From Bradyrhizobium barranii subsp. apii (GTDB lineage: Bacteria; Pseudomonadota; Alphaproteobacteria; Rhizobiales; Xanthobacteraceae), in assembly GCF_011516635.5 (NCBI RefSeq), contig NZ_CP096255.1, positions 9,063,501-9,127,500 on the forward strand: a stretch of DNA of 64,000 nt. The letters are read 5' to 3'. Positions 1 through 9,145 of the stretch are shown piece after piece. Position numbers and translations under genes: made by a program. How positions within the stretch are numbered: position 1 is the stretch's first letter; the number at the start of each line of letters is the position of its first letter. The notes under the pieces were generated by a model that was given only the letters and a program-made list of their open reading frames with translations, made no database searches and had not been told where the DNA came from.

Positions 1-1215
1 CTCCTTGGGATCGTCGCTGTGATAGCGCCGTGTCCATTCCGGATCTTCGACCGTGGATATCTTATGCCACAGAGCCACAGTGCTGGGGCGCGCGGCTCGC
101 TCTGGTGCGTAGGACCTCTGGTGGTCCCAACCGCCATCCTCCAACGCGACTGCGAAGATGTACATAATCGAGTGATCAAGCGTCTCCCGGCTGGCGTTAG
201 GATCCATCTTTTGCGGATCATTTGCGCCGGTGCCGATTACGTAGTGCGTGTGATGGCTGGTCTGGATCACGATGTTCTTGATCTTGGAGAGATCGCCGAT
301 CTTAGGTCCCATGAGCCGTGCGAGATCGATCAGCGCTTGGCTTTGATATTCGGCCGCATGCTCCTTGGTATAGGTGTCGAGGATTGCTCGCTTCGGTTCG
401 CCTTTCTCCGGCAGAGACACGCTGTAATTCGCCTTGGGGCCCGACAGCAGCCAGGCGATGAAACCGTCCTCACCTTCCCAAGCCGGCGACGGCGCGCCCT
501 CGCCGCGCAGCACGCGGTCGACCGCTTCCACCGCCATCTTGCCCGCAAAAGCCGGCGCATACGCCTTCCAACTCGAAATTTCGCCCTTGCGCGACTGACG
601 CGTGGTTGTCGTAACATGAAGGGCCTGCTGCACGGCCTGATAGATCGTCTCGGTCGGAAGACCGAGGAGCGCGCCGATACCAGCAGCCGCAGAGGGCCCA
701 AGATGGGCAATGTGATCGATCTTGTGCTCGTGCAGGCAGATCCCCTTCACGAGATCGACCTGAATTTCATAGCCCGCCGCAAGCCCGCGCAGCAGGGCGC
801 GGCCATCGAGTCCACAATGCTGGGCTACCGCGAGAATCGGCGGGATGTTGTCGCCGGGGTGAGAGTAGTCGGCCGCCAGAAACGTATCGTGGAAATCGAG
901 CTCACGGACCGCAACGCCGTTCGCCCAAGCGGCCCACTCTGGCGAGACACGTTGCGCCTGCGTCAATCCAAATACAGTCGCGCCCGGCCTGAAGGGATGT
1001 GCCTGCGCCTGCGCGCGCGCGTTGGTGACGGGGCGGCGCGCCAGCGAAGCTGCCGCCACCGCGGCGTTGTCGATAATGCGATTGCCGATCATCTCGACCA
1101 CCGCCGGCTCGACCTCGACCGGGTCGGCGGCCACCTCGGCGATCCGCCAGGCAAGTTGAGCAGGGCGGCCCAGCTCTTCAGACGACTTGTGGGTGCGCAC
1201 GACGTATGACTTCAC
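1..1215 (-). CDS. prpD: MmgE/PrpD family 2-methylcitrate dehydratase, 3' end outside window
   Basis: The minus strand is open from a GTG at 1213-1215 to the window edge (405 codons), with GAGGAG seven bases before the GTG. The translation starts MKSYVVRTHKSSEELGRP and contains EVEPAVVEMIGNRIIDNAAV and DYSHPGDNIPPILAVAQHCG, which are typical of the MmgE/PrpD fold. PrpD dehydrates 2-methylcitrate to 2-methylaconitate in the cytosolic methylcitrate cycle for propionate. Family members are about 480 residues, so roughly the last 75 lie outside the window. The divergent scfR and nearby prpE support a propionate role. A more general MmgE/PrpD dehydratase is the alternative. Confidence 0.88.
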   Translation of the reverse strand, partial: MKSYVVRTHKSSEELGRPAQLAWRIAEVAADPVEVEPAVVEMIGNRIIDNAAVAAASLARRPVTNARAQAQAHPFRPGATVFGLTQAQRVSPEWAAWANGVAVRELDFHDTFLAADYSHPGDNIPPILAVAQHCGLDGRALLRGLAAGYEIQVDLVKGICLHEHKIDHIAHLGPSAAAGIGALLGLPTETIYQAVQQALHVTTTTRQSRKGEISSWKAYAPAFAGKMAVEAVDRVLRGEGAPSPAWEGEDGFIAWLLSGPKANYSVSLPEKGEPKRAILDTYTKEHAAEYQSQALIDLARLMGPKIGDLSKIKNIVIQTSHHTHYVIGTGANDPQKMDPNASRETLDHSIMYIFAVALEDGGWDHQRSYAPERAARPSTVALWHKISTVEDPEWTRRYHSDDPKE

Positions 1216-1532
1216 GGTCGAACTCCTCTGCGGTTTAACTAGAAGACGCGTACTCGCTTCGCTGCCGCGAATGTCGTGAGGTCTGCCCTTAACAACCTCT
1301 CGATCTGCGTCAGCAGACGCTCCCCAGCAAGGCTCGTATCCCTGGCGTGAAGGCAGATCACTCTGCGTGACCAGGTCAAAGCCGAGTACCGGCGGACCGC
1401 ATCCAACGACGCCCCTTGCAAGTTTGGGCGTCATTCGCAATATCCGCATCTGCGCAAGTGTGGATAGTGCTGAAATTGTGGAGAACAGCAAAGGCTATTC
1501 CGCAGATTTGCAAAGCTTGTGGAGACAACCGA
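1216..1532. promoter_or_regulatory. Divergent prpD/scfR control region
   Basis: This 317-bp gap separates two divergent genes and must carry both promoters. It has no convincing gene. A TTTGCAAAG sequence lies at about 1507-1515, just ahead of scfR, and a related CTTGCAAG-type site lies near 1414-1421. These resemble the TTTGCAAA core bound by the related regulator RamB. Assignment as the ScfR operator is inference. Confidence 0.4.
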
Positions 1533-2954
1533 ATGAAGAAGGCTTTCATGGGCGTTCGTCTGAAACGCCTCCGTGAGGAACGTCAACTTACGCAGCAAGC
1601 CTTGGCGCATGCCATTGGCATTTCACTTAGCTACCTAAACCAGATGGAGAATAATCAGCGTCCGTTGACACTCGCTGTCTTACTCAAGCTAAACGCCTCC
1701 TTTGGGATTGATCTGCAGCTGTTCTCGGAGGATGACGAGGCTCGGCTTTTGGCCGACGTTCGTGAAATATTTTCACTCGAGCTTACTGGCGAAATAGTAT
1801 CATCTGCCGAGATGCGCGAGTTGGCCAGCAACATGCCTGCCTTAGCTCGTGCCGTCATCTCTCTCAACCGCAAGCATCGATTGGCTGCTGAGCAGGCAGC
1901 CGCACTTGCAGCCCGTCTCGGTGAAGATCGGCAAGCCGAAATGGCCCTGCTACCTTCCACGCCATACGAAGAGGTCCGCGACTTCTTCTACGCACGTCAT
2001 AACTATTTTCCAGAACTAGATGAGGCCGCTGAACATCTCGCTGAAGAGCTTGCCCCCTCCGAGACGTTGTCATGGCCCCAACTAAGCGATTATTTTCGGA
2101 GAAACTTTTCTATAAAGGTCGTGGTTGATGATCGTCCGGGCGCCACCTACCGCCGATTTGATCTACGCCATTCCGTCCTTTACCTTTCCCGAACTCTCAC
2201 ATCTGGCCAGAAAGCTTTTCAACTGGGTACGCAGATTGCCATGCTCGCTTTTGATCGTGAGCTCACTACGTTGGTCGACGCTGCCAGATTTTCAAACTCC
2301 GATACGCGCGGACTAGCTCGTATCGGTCTCGCTAGCTACTTCGCTGGCGCGTTGCTCATGCCGTATAGAAAGTTTTTAGCTTCAGCTCAAGCGCTTCGCT
2401 ACGACATCGAATTGCTCGGAAATCAATTTGATGTCGGTTTCGAAACTGTTTGTCATCGGCTAAGCACTCTCCAGCGCCCCTCCTCCAGAGGAGTACCATT
2501 CTTTTTCATACGCGTAGATCGCGCTGGAAATATTTCCAAACGACAATCGGCAACTGATTTTCATTTTTCTCGGATTGGCGGAACTTGCCCGCTCTGGAAT
2601 GTGTACGAAGCTTTCGCTTACCCGGGGCGAATCATGACCCAACTCGCTCGTATGCCTGACGAACGCACGTATCTCTGGATAGCGCGGACCGTTTCTCATA
2701 AGAGCGGCGGCTATGACTCCCTAAGCAAGACGTTCGCCGTCGCCCTGGGGTGCGATGTTCGACACGCTGCCGCCCTCACCTATTCGCGAGGACTCAACGT
2801 TCTTGACCCTACATCCGCCACACCAATCGGGATTGGTTGCAGAGTTTGCGAGCGTACAGAGTGCCCTCAACGCGCGTTCCCTCCGCTTGATCGCCGACTT
2901 ATGATCGACGAAACTCAATCGTTATTTGCGCCGTATGCAACGTCCGTCAGATAG
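1533..2954 (+). CDS. ScfR/RamB-type XRE regulator of short-chain fatty acyl metabolism
   Basis: This is a 473-residue regulator. An XRE helix-turn-helix lies at about residues 7-62 (VRLKRLREERQLTQQALA, then ISLSYLNQMENN). An IrrE/ImmA-like domain spans roughly 150-300, and a cysteine-bearing C-terminal domain contains IGCRVCERTECPQRAFPP. This architecture is that of RamB/MccR/ScfR regulators, which control methylcitrate and glyoxylate genes in response to acyl-CoA. The ATG at 1533 follows GGAGA at a good distance, so I prefer it to an upstream in-frame ATG at 1416. Divergence from prpD supports local regulation of prpD and possibly prpE. Confidence 0.87.
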   Translation: MKKAFMGVRLKRLREERQLTQQALAHAIGISLSYLNQMENNQRPLTLAVLLKLNASFGIDLQLFSEDDEARLLADVREIFSLELTGEIVSSAEMRELASNMPALARAVISLNRKHRLAAEQAAALAARLGEDRQAEMALLPSTPYEEVRDFFYARHNYFPELDEAAEHLAEELAPSETLSWPQLSDYFRRNFSIKVVVDDRPGATYRRFDLRHSVLYLSRTLTSGQKAFQLGTQIAMLAFDRELTTLVDAARFSNSDTRGLARIGLASYFAGALLMPYRKFLASAQALRYDIELLGNQFDVGFETVCHRLSTLQRPSSRGVPFFFIRVDRAGNISKRQSATDFHFSRIGGTCPLWNVYEAFAYPGRIMTQLARMPDERTYLWIARTVSHKSGGYDSLSKTFAVALGCDVRHAAALTYSRGLNVLDPTSATPIGIGCRVCERTECPQRAFPPLDRRLMIDETQSLFAPYATSVR

Positions 2955-3328
2955 CACAGAACTCCCTGCCCTTTGCACGCCCCCGTCTACTGGGCCCCAA
3001 ACTCTGAAGGCGAAACTACCGACGACATGGCCGTGGTTGATTCGTGTTCAGCAACTTATGCACGCCGTCTTCCGCCTAGGCCTTTTCTTCGAAGGTCGTG
3101 AGAACTCTGGGGCTCATGTGCCGATTTCCGATTTCACTGAAGTAGATTGGGCACCAGTGACGTTCGATTTGCGCTGCTAAGCGACGTTTGTTGCGGATGC
3201 GGATCATGACGGCGTCTAACGAGTTGCGCGCGCACAGGGTGTCGACCAATTTACCCTAAGCTTTCGAGATCGAAGGTGCTGCAAACCTGTGCGCGGCGGG
3301 TCTCTTGGCGTGCGAGCGGCGGACTTGT
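2955..3328. other. Gap between convergent genes, no gene seen
   Basis: This is 374 bp between the ends of scfR and prpE. Short open frames exist but lack a good ribosome-binding site or any recognisable motif. No strong hairpin with a T-run was found. Confidence 0.5.
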
Positions 3329-5239
3329 TTACGCCATGCGCCTCAGCGCCTCGCCGATTTCGTCGAGCACCTTCGGGTCCTCGATCGTCGCCGGCATCGT
3401 CCAAGGCTCGCCGTCAGTGATCTTCTTGATGGTGCCGCGCAGGATCTTGCCGGAACGGGTCTTCGGCAGCCGCGCCACCGTGATCGCGAGCTTGAATGCG
3501 GCGACCGGCCCGAGCTTGTCGCGCACCAGCGCCACGACGTCCTTCTCGACCTCGGCGGGCGCTTTGGTCACGCCGGCCTTCAGCACCAGGAAGCCGCAGG
3601 GCACCTCGCCCTTGATCGCATCCTTGATGCCAAGCACGGCGCATTCGGCGACATCGGGATGCGAGGCCAGGATCTCCTCCATGCCGCCGGTGGAGAGCCG
3701 GTGGCCGGCGACGTTGATGATGTCGTCGGTGCGGCCCATCACCCAGACATAGCCGTCCGCATCCTTGTAGCCGGCGTCCGAGGTCTTGTAGTAGCCGGGG
3801 AATTCGGAGAGGTAGGCGTCCCTGAAGCGATCATCCTGCTGCCACAGCGTCGGCAGGCAGCCCGGCGGCATTGGCAGCTTGATCACGATCGAGCCCATGG
3901 TGCCCGCCGCTACCGGCTTCGCCGCCTCGTCGACGATGTCGACCTGATAACCCGGCATCGGCACCGTCGGCGAGCCGTGCTTGACCGGCAGCATGCCGAG
4001 CCCGACCGGATTGCCCGCGATGCACCAGCCGGTCTCGGTCTGCCACCAGTGATCGATCACAGGCACCTTGAGCTGCTGCTCCGCCCACGCCACGGTCGGC
4101 GGATCGGCGCGCTCGCCGGCGAGGAACAGGGTACGGAGGCTCGATAGGTCGTAGTTCTTGAGCAACTTGCCTTCGGGATCTTCCTTCTTAATGACGCGGA
4201 ACGCGGTCGGCGCGGTGAAGAGGGCGACCACCTTGTGCTCGCTTATCACGCGCCAAAACGCGCCCGCGTCCGGCGTGCCGACCGGCTTGCCTTCATACAT
4301 GATCGTGGTCGCGCCATGGATCAGCGGGCCATAGACGATGTAGGAGTGACCGACCACCCAGCCGATATCAGAGCCGCACCACCAGATCTCGCCGGGCTTG
4401 ACGCCGTAGAGATTGTACATCGACCATTTCAACGCGACGAGATGACCGCCATTGTCGCGCACCACGCCCTTCGGGATTCCGGTCGTGCCCGAAGTGTAGA
4501 GGATGTAGAGCGGATCGGTCGCTGACACCGGCACGCACGGCACGGCCTTGCCGACGTCGAACGTGGCGCGGCGCAGGGTCGCCCAGTCATGGTCGCGGCC
4601 CGCGGTGAGCTCGCAACAATGCTGCGGCCGCTGCAGGATAATGCAGGTCTCGGGCTTGGTGCCGGCGAGGCGGATGGCTTCATCGAGCAGCGGCTTGTAC
4701 TGCACGATGCGCCCGGGCTCGAGGCCGCAGCTCGCCGAGAAGATCAGCTTCGGCTTGGCATCGTCGATGCGGGTCGCGAGTTCCTTGGCGGCGAAGCCGC
4801 CGAACACCACGCTGTGCACCGCGCCGATCCGTGAGCAGGCGAGCATCGCGACCACGGCCTCCGGCACCATCGGCATATAAAGGATGACGCGATCGCCCTT
4901 GCTCACGCCGAAATCCTGCATCACCGCGGCCAGCGTCTGCACCTCTTGCAGAAGCTCGGAATAGGTGAATTTGCTGATCGTGTTGGTGAGCGCGGAATCG
5001 TGGATCAGCGCGACCTGGCTGGCGCGGCCACCCGCGACATGACGATCCAGCGCGTTGTAGCAGGTGTTGACCACGGCGCCGGTGAACCAGTGCCCATAGG
5101 CCCCCACGGAGGGATCGAAGATCTTCTTGGCCGGCTCGATCCAGTCGATCTCGCGCGCCGCTTCCGCCCAGAAGCCGTCGGGGTCGCGAAGCGAGCGGGC
5201 ATGCGCCTCACGATAACGGCTCTTTTGCTGAATGTTCAT
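3329..5239 (-). CDS. prpE: Propionate--CoA ligase (acyl-CoA synthetase)
   Basis: This 636-residue ANL-superfamily adenylate-forming enzyme would activate propionate to propionyl-CoA in the cytosol. The P-loop-like motif YILYTSGTTGIPKG, the W(W/Q)TETG-type motif DHWWQTETGW and the C-terminal catalytic-lysine motif LPKTRSGKILRG are all visible. The N-terminal ACAS_N region (MNIQQKSRYREAHARS) starts at the ATG at 5237-5239. An upstream in-frame extension to 5410 lacks family similarity. Length fits PrpE; acetyl-CoA synthetase (Acs) is the closest alternative. Proximity to prpD and scfR favours propionate. Confidence 0.9.
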   Translation of the reverse strand: MNIQQKSRYREAHARSLRDPDGFWAEAAREIDWIEPAKKIFDPSVGAYGHWFTGAVVNTCYNALDRHVAGGRASQVALIHDSALTNTISKFTYSELLQEVQTLAAVMQDFGVSKGDRVILYMPMVPEAVVAMLACSRIGAVHSVVFGGFAAKELATRIDDAKPKLIFSASCGLEPGRIVQYKPLLDEAIRLAGTKPETCIILQRPQHCCELTAGRDHDWATLRRATFDVGKAVPCVPVSATDPLYILYTSGTTGIPKGVVRDNGGHLVALKWSMYNLYGVKPGEIWWCGSDIGWVVGHSYIVYGPLIHGATTIMYEGKPVGTPDAGAFWRVISEHKVVALFTAPTAFRVIKKEDPEGKLLKNYDLSSLRTLFLAGERADPPTVAWAEQQLKVPVIDHWWQTETGWCIAGNPVGLGMLPVKHGSPTVPMPGYQVDIVDEAAKPVAAGTMGSIVIKLPMPPGCLPTLWQQDDRFRDAYLSEFPGYYKTSDAGYKDADGYVWVMGRTDDIINVAGHRLSTGGMEEILASHPDVAECAVLGIKDAIKGEVPCGFLVLKAGVTKAPAEVEKDVVALVRDKLGPVAAFKLAITVARLPKTRSGKILRGTIKKITDGEPWTMPATIEDPKVLDEIGEALRRMA

Positions 5240-5576
5240 GTCACGTCTCGCTCGTATTTTTGTCGATAACAGGTGGCGTGCATTGGAAGGGAAATTGCAC
5301 AGCCGCTTCCGGCGTGATGCTATCAGTCGCAGTTTCGCAGCGGCTAGATTTAGCAAACAGAGTTGAAACCGTTGCCGCAGACAAAACTTCGTAAAGGCAC
5401 GCGGGATCACCCAAACGAATCGCTGATATCCAAGCGAGGACGAGGAGTCTTCGCCATCGCCCCCCGAAACTGCTCGGCCCGATCAACTTCGCCGGGTCTG
5501 CTCTTCGGTGAGATCGAAGATGGTAGTGCCCATTTCGCCGCGGCAAACAGATTATCCGGACTCCCTGTACGCGGCC
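5240..5576. other. Promoter region upstream of prpE, no gene seen
   Basis: This is 337 bp between prpE and the ModA-like gene. Overlapping short frames on both strands show no recognisable protein. The leftward prpE promoter must lie here, but no clear sigma-70 box stands out. Confidence 0.4.
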
Positions 5577-6311
5577 CTAAGCGCCCGCGGTGCATGCTGT
5601 AAAGAGTGGCTCGAGCCCAAAGGATCGATACGCGCTTGCGGCCTGTGGAGCAAAGATAAACCTGGTTAGCTCTTCGATTGCAGGAGACTTTGGCGTCTCT
5701 CGAAACGGCGCAAAGCAGAATCGGGTCCGAGCGTTATGCGGTTCTGGGAAGGGGCCGATCAAATCTATTCCAGGCACCGCCAACAGTTCACTCAATTGCT
5801 GGACCGCAAATTCGGCATGCCCATTCACGAGCAACTCGGCGGCAAGTCCTTTCTCGATTCGTACCAGCTTGTTTGCAACCTCATGCGAGATCCGCAAATC
5901 CGAAAGCACCCTTGCAAATGCGATTCCACTCACACCGGTATTCGAAACTGCAATGCTGGACGCACTAAGCAGCACGCTCCTAAGGGCCTCTGGGCTTGAT
6001 ATATCGACGGCACTTCTGTCGCGGAGTTGGGCGATTCCTATAGCGGACTGAACCAAAGGCCGAATAGCCGAAGCATCGAGGACACCGGCCTCCGCCAGTT
6101 CAACCACAGCGGCCTCGAGTGCAATCAGCCCGTCGGCGCGCGTACCGGATCTTATTGCCGAGAGGAGAACAGCTGTTGGATCGGGCGCCAATTTGCACCG
6201 GAAGCCGGTTGACGCCTCAAAGGCTGGAACAACCACCTCTTTCAGCGGTGCGAGGGTCGCAAGGGAGCTCATCAAGCAGACTACGTCAGCCCTTCTCGTC
6301 ACTTTTTTCAC
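5577..6311 (-). CDS. ModA-like substrate-binding-fold protein without a clear signal peptide
   Basis: The 244-residue product has the layout of type-2 periplasmic binding proteins of the ModA group: VVCLMSSLATLAPLKEVVV, VPAFEASTGFRCKLAPDPTA, and the hinge-type SSIAVSNTGVSGIAFARVL. The N-terminus is basic but short and does not form a normal Sec signal. No molybdate permease or ATPase is nearby. The protein might act in the cytoplasm as a sensor, or the true start may differ. It follows the amidase/ABC operon on the same strand after a gap of about 130 bp. The ligand is unknown. Confidence 0.6.
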   Translation of the reverse strand: MKKVTRRADVVCLMSSLATLAPLKEVVVPAFEASTGFRCKLAPDPTAVLLSAIRSGTRADGLIALEAAVVELAEAGVLDASAIRPLVQSAIGIAQLRDRSAVDISSPEALRSVLLSASSIAVSNTGVSGIAFARVLSDLRISHEVANKLVRIEKGLAAELLVNGHAEFAVQQLSELLAVPGIDLIGPFPEPHNARTRFCFAPFRETPKSPAIEELTRFIFAPQAASAYRSFGLEPLFTACTAGA

Positions 6312-6442
6312 CTATGCAAGCCTGCATCATTTCAGACACACAAGACACTTCAGACTGAAGTAGGAAATCGTGTACTTGGGCAGGTCTGTCCTCTACATCG
6401 CCAAGCCCACCCATTTGACCAGTTCTGTACGCCTGTCAGCGC

Positions 6443-7723
6443 TTAGCGCCGCTGCTGCGATTCATTCCAGCGCAAAATCCGCTCGATTTGCGTCGCCAAC
6501 CGGAGCAATCGTTCGTCCTGCCCCCTCGCAGCAATCATCATAAAGCCCGTACCAGGATGGCCACCGATCGGTAGCGAAATCGCACAGCCGTCCATCACGT
6601 TTGCCAGCGCAGTGTTGCGCAAAGCAAGCGCGTTAAGACGATGAAACGCTTCCGGGGTAGCGCACTGACTAATCTGTGGTGGCAGGATTGCAGCGGTCGG
6701 AAGGACTAAGACATCCGTTCCTAAAGCCTCGGTCATTTCTTCAACAAAATCCGCGCGGGCTCTTAGGCTGGATGCGTAGCTAATAGCACTCACGTCGTCA
6801 GCGCGCGCCATCCGCTCCGCTACTCGCGGATCGATGAGGTTCGCTTCAGTCCAGTCGCCCGGCTGCAGAGACCGTATCTCTACCGCGGCAAAGTGCCAGA
6901 CCGGAATTCGAACATAGGTTTCAAACGGCTTGGGAGGCATTGCGCCCAAGCTTAGCTTTGCATCCCGCAAACATTGCAAAGCGTGGTCGAATGCGATTTT
7001 GACACCATCTTCAAGATGGTCGAGTCCGAACCCTTGCGCCAGCAATAATCGAACGGGTTCCGGACCTATATCCGCCATGGGTGACAGAACGGCAAAACCT
7101 GCCGTCACGTCCGCGACCGAACGACCGATTAATCCTACCCCGTCAAGCGTAAATGAAACGGGTAATGCGCCTTTGCGCGAAATTCGCGTGGCCGTAGGCT
7201 TCCAACCGACCAGTCCGCAAAAGGCAGCGGGGATACGTGCGGAGCCACCAGTATCCGTTGCAAGCGCCAAATCGGCATAGCCGCGCGCCACCGATACGGC
7301 CGCCCCACTGCTCGAACCACCGGCGGTTGCGCCCGCAAACAACGGAGTTTCTGGCGTGCCATAGTGCGGATTTAAGCCGAGCCCAGAATAGGCTAGCTCG
7401 GTCATATTGGTGTGGCCGACGAAGGCAGCCCCCGCGTTGCGCATTTTGGCGACGCAATTTGCGTCAGCGGGCGCCGGCGGATTCTTCGCACGCCTCCGTC
7501 CCCCCGCTCGAGTTACGTATCCCGTGACATCGAACAGGTCTTTAACCGAAACGACGCAACCCTTGAGCGGACCATCGAGTGGGTGCATCGGCTCGAACAA
7601 TTGTGTGAATACTGCCGGATCGGGACCAGTGCGCGCTGCTTCCTGCGCGGCGACGGTTCTCGAATAGCCATCCAGGCCGTCCCATGAGGGTCGATGGACA
7701 ATATCGGTCATATTTAGCCTCAC
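6443..7723 (-). CDS. Amidase signature family hydrolase
   Basis: The 426-residue enzyme carries the amidase signature: the catalytic lysine in SVKDLFDVTG (about residue 61), the glycine/serine loop TAGGSSSGAAVSVA, and the acylated serine in TDTGGSARIPAAFCG. It would hydrolyse a C-N amide bond by the Ser-cisSer-Lys mechanism. The start overlaps the livF stop by four bases, which indicates translational coupling to the branched-chain-type ABC transporter. This suggests the transporter imports the amide that this enzyme cleaves. The exact substrate cannot be read from sequence; a GatA-like or AtzF-like role is less likely in this context. Confidence 0.88.
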   Translation of the reverse strand: MRLNMTDIVHRPSWDGLDGYSRTVAAQEAARTGPDPAVFTQLFEPMHPLDGPLKGCVVSVKDLFDVTGYVTRAGGRRRAKNPPAPADANCVAKMRNAGAAFVGHTNMTELAYSGLGLNPHYGTPETPLFAGATAGGSSSGAAVSVARGYADLALATDTGGSARIPAAFCGLVGWKPTATRISRKGALPVSFTLDGVGLIGRSVADVTAGFAVLSPMADIGPEPVRLLLAQGFGLDHLEDGVKIAFDHALQCLRDAKLSLGAMPPKPFETYVRIPVWHFAAVEIRSLQPGDWTEANLIDPRVAERMARADDVSAISYASSLRARADFVEEMTEALGTDVLVLPTAAILPPQISQCATPEAFHRLNALALRNTALANVMDGCAISLPIGGHPGTGFMMIAARGQDERLLRLATQIERILRWNESQQRR

Positions 7724-8436
7724 GGAGCAAGTAGCCGCAAAAATTGAGGATGTGATTGTATCTCGGCCGGCTTGCCCGATAACGCGAAATGCCCTCGGTC
7801 CATGACCGCGACGTGCTGCGCAACGCGCAAAGCCAAACCCAGGTTCTGTTCTACGATTAGGATAGCCATGCGTGTTGCAAGTTCAGCCAAGCGCTCGGCG
7901 ATTTCCTCGACTACGCCAATCCAGACGCCTTCCGTCGGCTCATCCAGCATTAGCAACTTCGGTCGACCGAGCAGAGCGCGGCAAATGCCGAGCATCTTTC
8001 GTTCTCCTCCTGACAGAGTGCCCGCGGCTTGACCAAGTCGAGCACGAAGCTTTGGAAAGAGTTCCAGCACCGACTCGACCTCGTCGACGGTGCCGCTGTT
8101 CAATGCTCCTGCAAGGAGATTCTCTTGCACAGAGAGGCGCAAGAAGACAGGCGCATCCTGAGGCACATAGCCGAGGCCCAGCTTGGCGCGCTCCGCGCTA
8201 TCGAGAGATGTGAAATCCTGCCCGGAGAAATGGATGCGCCCGGCGGTGAGGCTAATCTCTCCCATTAGCGTCTGCAAAAGGGTTGTCTTGCCGGCGCCGT
8301 TCCGGCCCAGGATCCCAACGATCTGGCCAGGCGCCACTGCAAATGACAAGTCAAACAGAACACGGCTGCGACCATATCCGGCGCAAATGCCCTCGGCCGA
8401 AAGGAGAGGCGCCTCATATCCGCCTGAGATACACAT
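7720..8436 (-). CDS. livF: Branched-chain-type ABC transporter ATPase LivF
   Basis: The 238-residue ATPase has Walker A GRNGAGKTTLLQ, signature LSGGERKMLGI and Walker B LLMLDEPTEGV, plus the Q-loop in YVPQDAPVF. I chose the ATG at 8434-8436 (MCISGGYEAP), which overlaps livG by 23 bases, because it gives the normal LivF length; an upstream start at 8478 adds an unlike extension. It acts at the inner face of the cytoplasmic membrane with LivG, LivM and LivH. The signature has an E where many LivF proteins have a Q. Confidence 0.88.
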   Translation of the reverse strand: MCISGGYEAPLLSAEGICAGYGRSRVLFDLSFAVAPGQIVGILGRNGAGKTTLLQTLMGEISLTAGRIHFSGQDFTSLDSAERAKLGLGYVPQDAPVFLRLSVQENLLAGALNSGTVDEVESVLELFPKLRARLGQAAGTLSGGERKMLGICRALLGRPKLLMLDEPTEGVWIGVVEEIAERLAELATRMAILIVEQNLGLALRVAQHVAVMDRGHFALSGKPAEIQSHPQFLRLLAP

Positions 8437-9145
8437 CCTGCACCTTCGTATTCGACTGAATTTCAGCAACCGTTCCATTGGCCAGAACGCTGCCCTGGTC
8501 CAACACCGTCATGTGATCGACAAGTCCGCGAATGAAATCGAGGTCGTGCTCGACAATGATGATTGAGCACTTCCCATGCAACTGACGCAGAAATTCGCCA
8601 GTCAGCTTTCGTTCTTCAATGCTCAGGCCGGCAGTCGGTTCATCCAGCAAGAGAAGGCGCGGGTTAAGGGCCATGGCCATGGCAATTTCAAGCCATTGCT
8701 GCTCACCGTTCGAAAGAACGCCTGCGAGATCGTCGGCCCGCTCAGCAAGTGCAAAGTGCGACAGTACGCGAGCGATGTGGTCTCGATGTGTCCTGCAACT
8801 GCGCGAAAAGACCAGCGAGACGAGGCTTTCACGCGACTGGCTGGCAATCAGCATGTTGTCGTAAACTGAAAGCTCCGGGAAGATGGAGGTTAATTGGAAT
8901 TTGATACTGATCCCTGCCCTGGCACGATGCTGGGGAGAAGCCGTAGTGATATCGCGTCCACCCAACAGAACCCGCCCTGTGCTCGGGGGCTGCACGCCCG
9001 CGATGCATTTGAGGAAAGTGCTCTTTCCCGAGCCATTCGGTCCGATCAAGCCGTGGAATTCACCTTCGGCTAGGGCGAGATCAGCACGGCTCAATGCCTT
9101 TAGCTGACCGTAGGATTTGGAGAGATTTGATATTTCAAGCAGCAC
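8414..9145 (-). CDS. livG: Branched-chain-type ABC transporter ATPase LivG
   Basis: The 243-residue ATPase has Walker A GPNGSGKSTFLK and Walker B LLLLDEPTAGLS. The signature motif is VLSNGEQQWLEIAM, with LSNGE in place of the usual LSxGE/LSGGQ, as in many urea/amide-type homologues. The GTG at 9143-9145 follows GGAG by seven bases and overlaps livM by 11 bases, so it is preferred to an ATG at 9178. It pairs with LivF to power uptake through LivH/LivM. Confidence 0.88.
   Translation of the reverse strand: MLLEISNLSKSYGQLKALSRADLALAEGEFHGLIGPNGSGKSTFLKCIAGVQPPSTGRVLLGGRDITTASPQHRARAGISIKFQLTSIFPELSVYDNMLIASQSRESLVSLVFSRSCRTHRDHIARVLSHFALAERADDLAGVLSNGEQQWLEIAMAMALNPRLLLLDEPTAGLSIEERKLTGEFLRQLHGKCSIIIVEHDLDFIRGLVDHMTVLDQGSVLANGTVAEIQSNTKVQDVYLRRI

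Noticed and set aside
19..1209. 396-codon open frame on the plus strand over prpD
   Set aside because: It is the antisense of PrpD coding sequence; the minus strand gives a clear PrpD protein, the plus strand gives nothing recognisable.
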